Shown: piece by piece, positions 31,409 through 31,744 of the stretch | Position numbering within the stretch: the first letter of the stretch is position 1 | How the letters are laid out: each line of letters begins with the position of its first letter | Assembly: GCA_902488525.1 (NCBI GenBank) | Contig: CABTWP010000021.1 | Span: forward strand, 1 to 31,744 | Origin: an uncultured Collinsella sp. | GTDB taxonomy: Bacteria; Actinomycetota; Coriobacteriia; Coriobacteriales; Coriobacteriaceae | Direction: 5' to 3' | DNA length: 31,744 bases | Position numbers and translations under genes: made by a program | Notes under the pieces: model-generated | Told to the model about the DNA's origin: nothing | Database searches by the model: none | The model's input: only the letters and a program-made list of their open reading frames with translations

Positions 31409-31744
31409 TTAGCCTTCGAGCTGGGCCACTTTGTAGCGGTAGGCAGCGGCGATAACGTCCTTGCAGCCCTCGCGGCCCAGCTTGGCGCGGTTGACGACGA
31501 TATCCTTGCCGCTCGTCATCTTCCACTTTCCGGCGCTATAGCGCTTATAGAACGCCTCGCGCGCCTTCTGCTGCTGCTTGACCAGCTTGGCGCCCTTCTT
31601 TTTGTTAAGGCCACGCTTCTTGCGTACAATCTCGACGCGGTCCTCAAAAGGAGCGGTCACCAGCACGGCAATGTGATTGGGGTTGTTGCGCAGCAGGTAA
31701 TCGGACAGACGGCCTTCGATAATGCAGCTCTCGGTCTCGCCCAG
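31409..31744 (-). CDS. Cytidylate kinase-like family protein (partial)
   Basis: The gene runs off the right edge of the window. The visible 111 residues are the C-terminal part. They start with LGETESCIIEGRLSDYLLRNNPNHIAV in the continuing frame, then VLVTAPFEDRVEIVRKK, and a lysine-rich KKGAKLVKQQQKAREAFYKRY. The pattern matches the cytidylate_kin2 (AAA-type P-loop) family; the P-loop itself is outside the window. The true start is not visible. It is convergent with the LuxR gene and shares its terminator. Confidence 0.75.
   Translation of the reverse strand: MGETESCIIEGRLSDYLLRNNPNHIAVLVTAPFEDRVEIVRKKRGLNKKKGAKLVKQQQKAREAFYKRYSAGKWKMTSGKDIVVNRAKLGREGCKDVIAAAYRYKVAQLEG

Overview
The window looks like chromosome of a high-GC Gram-positive anaerobe of the class Coriobacteriia, most likely Collinsella or a close relative. 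The reasons are the GC-rich third positions, the Ech-type hydrogenase beside fermentative redox genes, the sortase-type surface protein with an LAxTG-like signal, the LuxR regulator with a membrane N-terminus, and the densely repeated intergenic DNA. The genus is inferred from gene content and was not tested by database search.

Layout, left to right. 1-700 holds an IS200-like tnpA transposase with hairpin ends. 700-1125 is a gene-free stretch with inverted and direct repeats. 1126-6755 (minus) is a five-gene energy-converting [NiFe] hydrogenase operon in Ech order, with the two membrane subunits fused into one protein. 7040-7444 is an orphan double-HTH protein. 7885-9915 is a large flavin/iron-sulfur ene-reductase-type enzyme. 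10058-10201 has two palindromic repeats, followed by an initiator tRNA with its own promoter and terminator. coaX (plus) and an AAA/DUF4143 ATPase (minus) come next; the ATPase sits among three copies of one palindrome. 12889-16169 (minus) is cobB, a folP-folK fusion with a large insert, and a degenerate BirA-like protein. xth (plus) follows. 17273-20521 (minus) is an ECF-type vitamin or metal transporter (T, fused A1A2, S), whose ATPase linker carries a 191-bp inverted-repeat element in frame. Then come glmU, prs and pth (plus), with an inserted 1.7-kb unit: a 375-residue unknown protein bracketed by two MITE-like elements of about 203 bp. nfnA/gltA (plus) follow. The right end has a sortase-type surface protein (minus), a frameshifted membrane LuxR regulator (plus) and a cut-off cytidylate-kinase-like gene (minus).

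Functionally, the Ech hydrogenase (ferredoxin to H2 with ion pumping) and the NfnAB-type transhydrogenase (NADH plus reduced ferredoxin to NADPH) both use the ferredoxin pool. glmU, prs, pth, coaX, folPK, the initiator tRNA and xth are housekeeping genes.

The most unusual content is repetitive. At least seven distinct inverted-repeat families occur here. Several flank or enter accessory genes: the palindromes around the AAA/DUF4143 gene, paired MITE-like elements around the 375-residue gene, an in-frame element inside the ECF ATPase, BIME-like pairs at two loci, and inverted hairpin copies bracketing the surface-protein/LuxR region. The LuxR gene is broken by a 4-bp tandem duplication. The surface-protein signal region appears out of frame with its natural start. 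Both suggest phase variation or recent decay.
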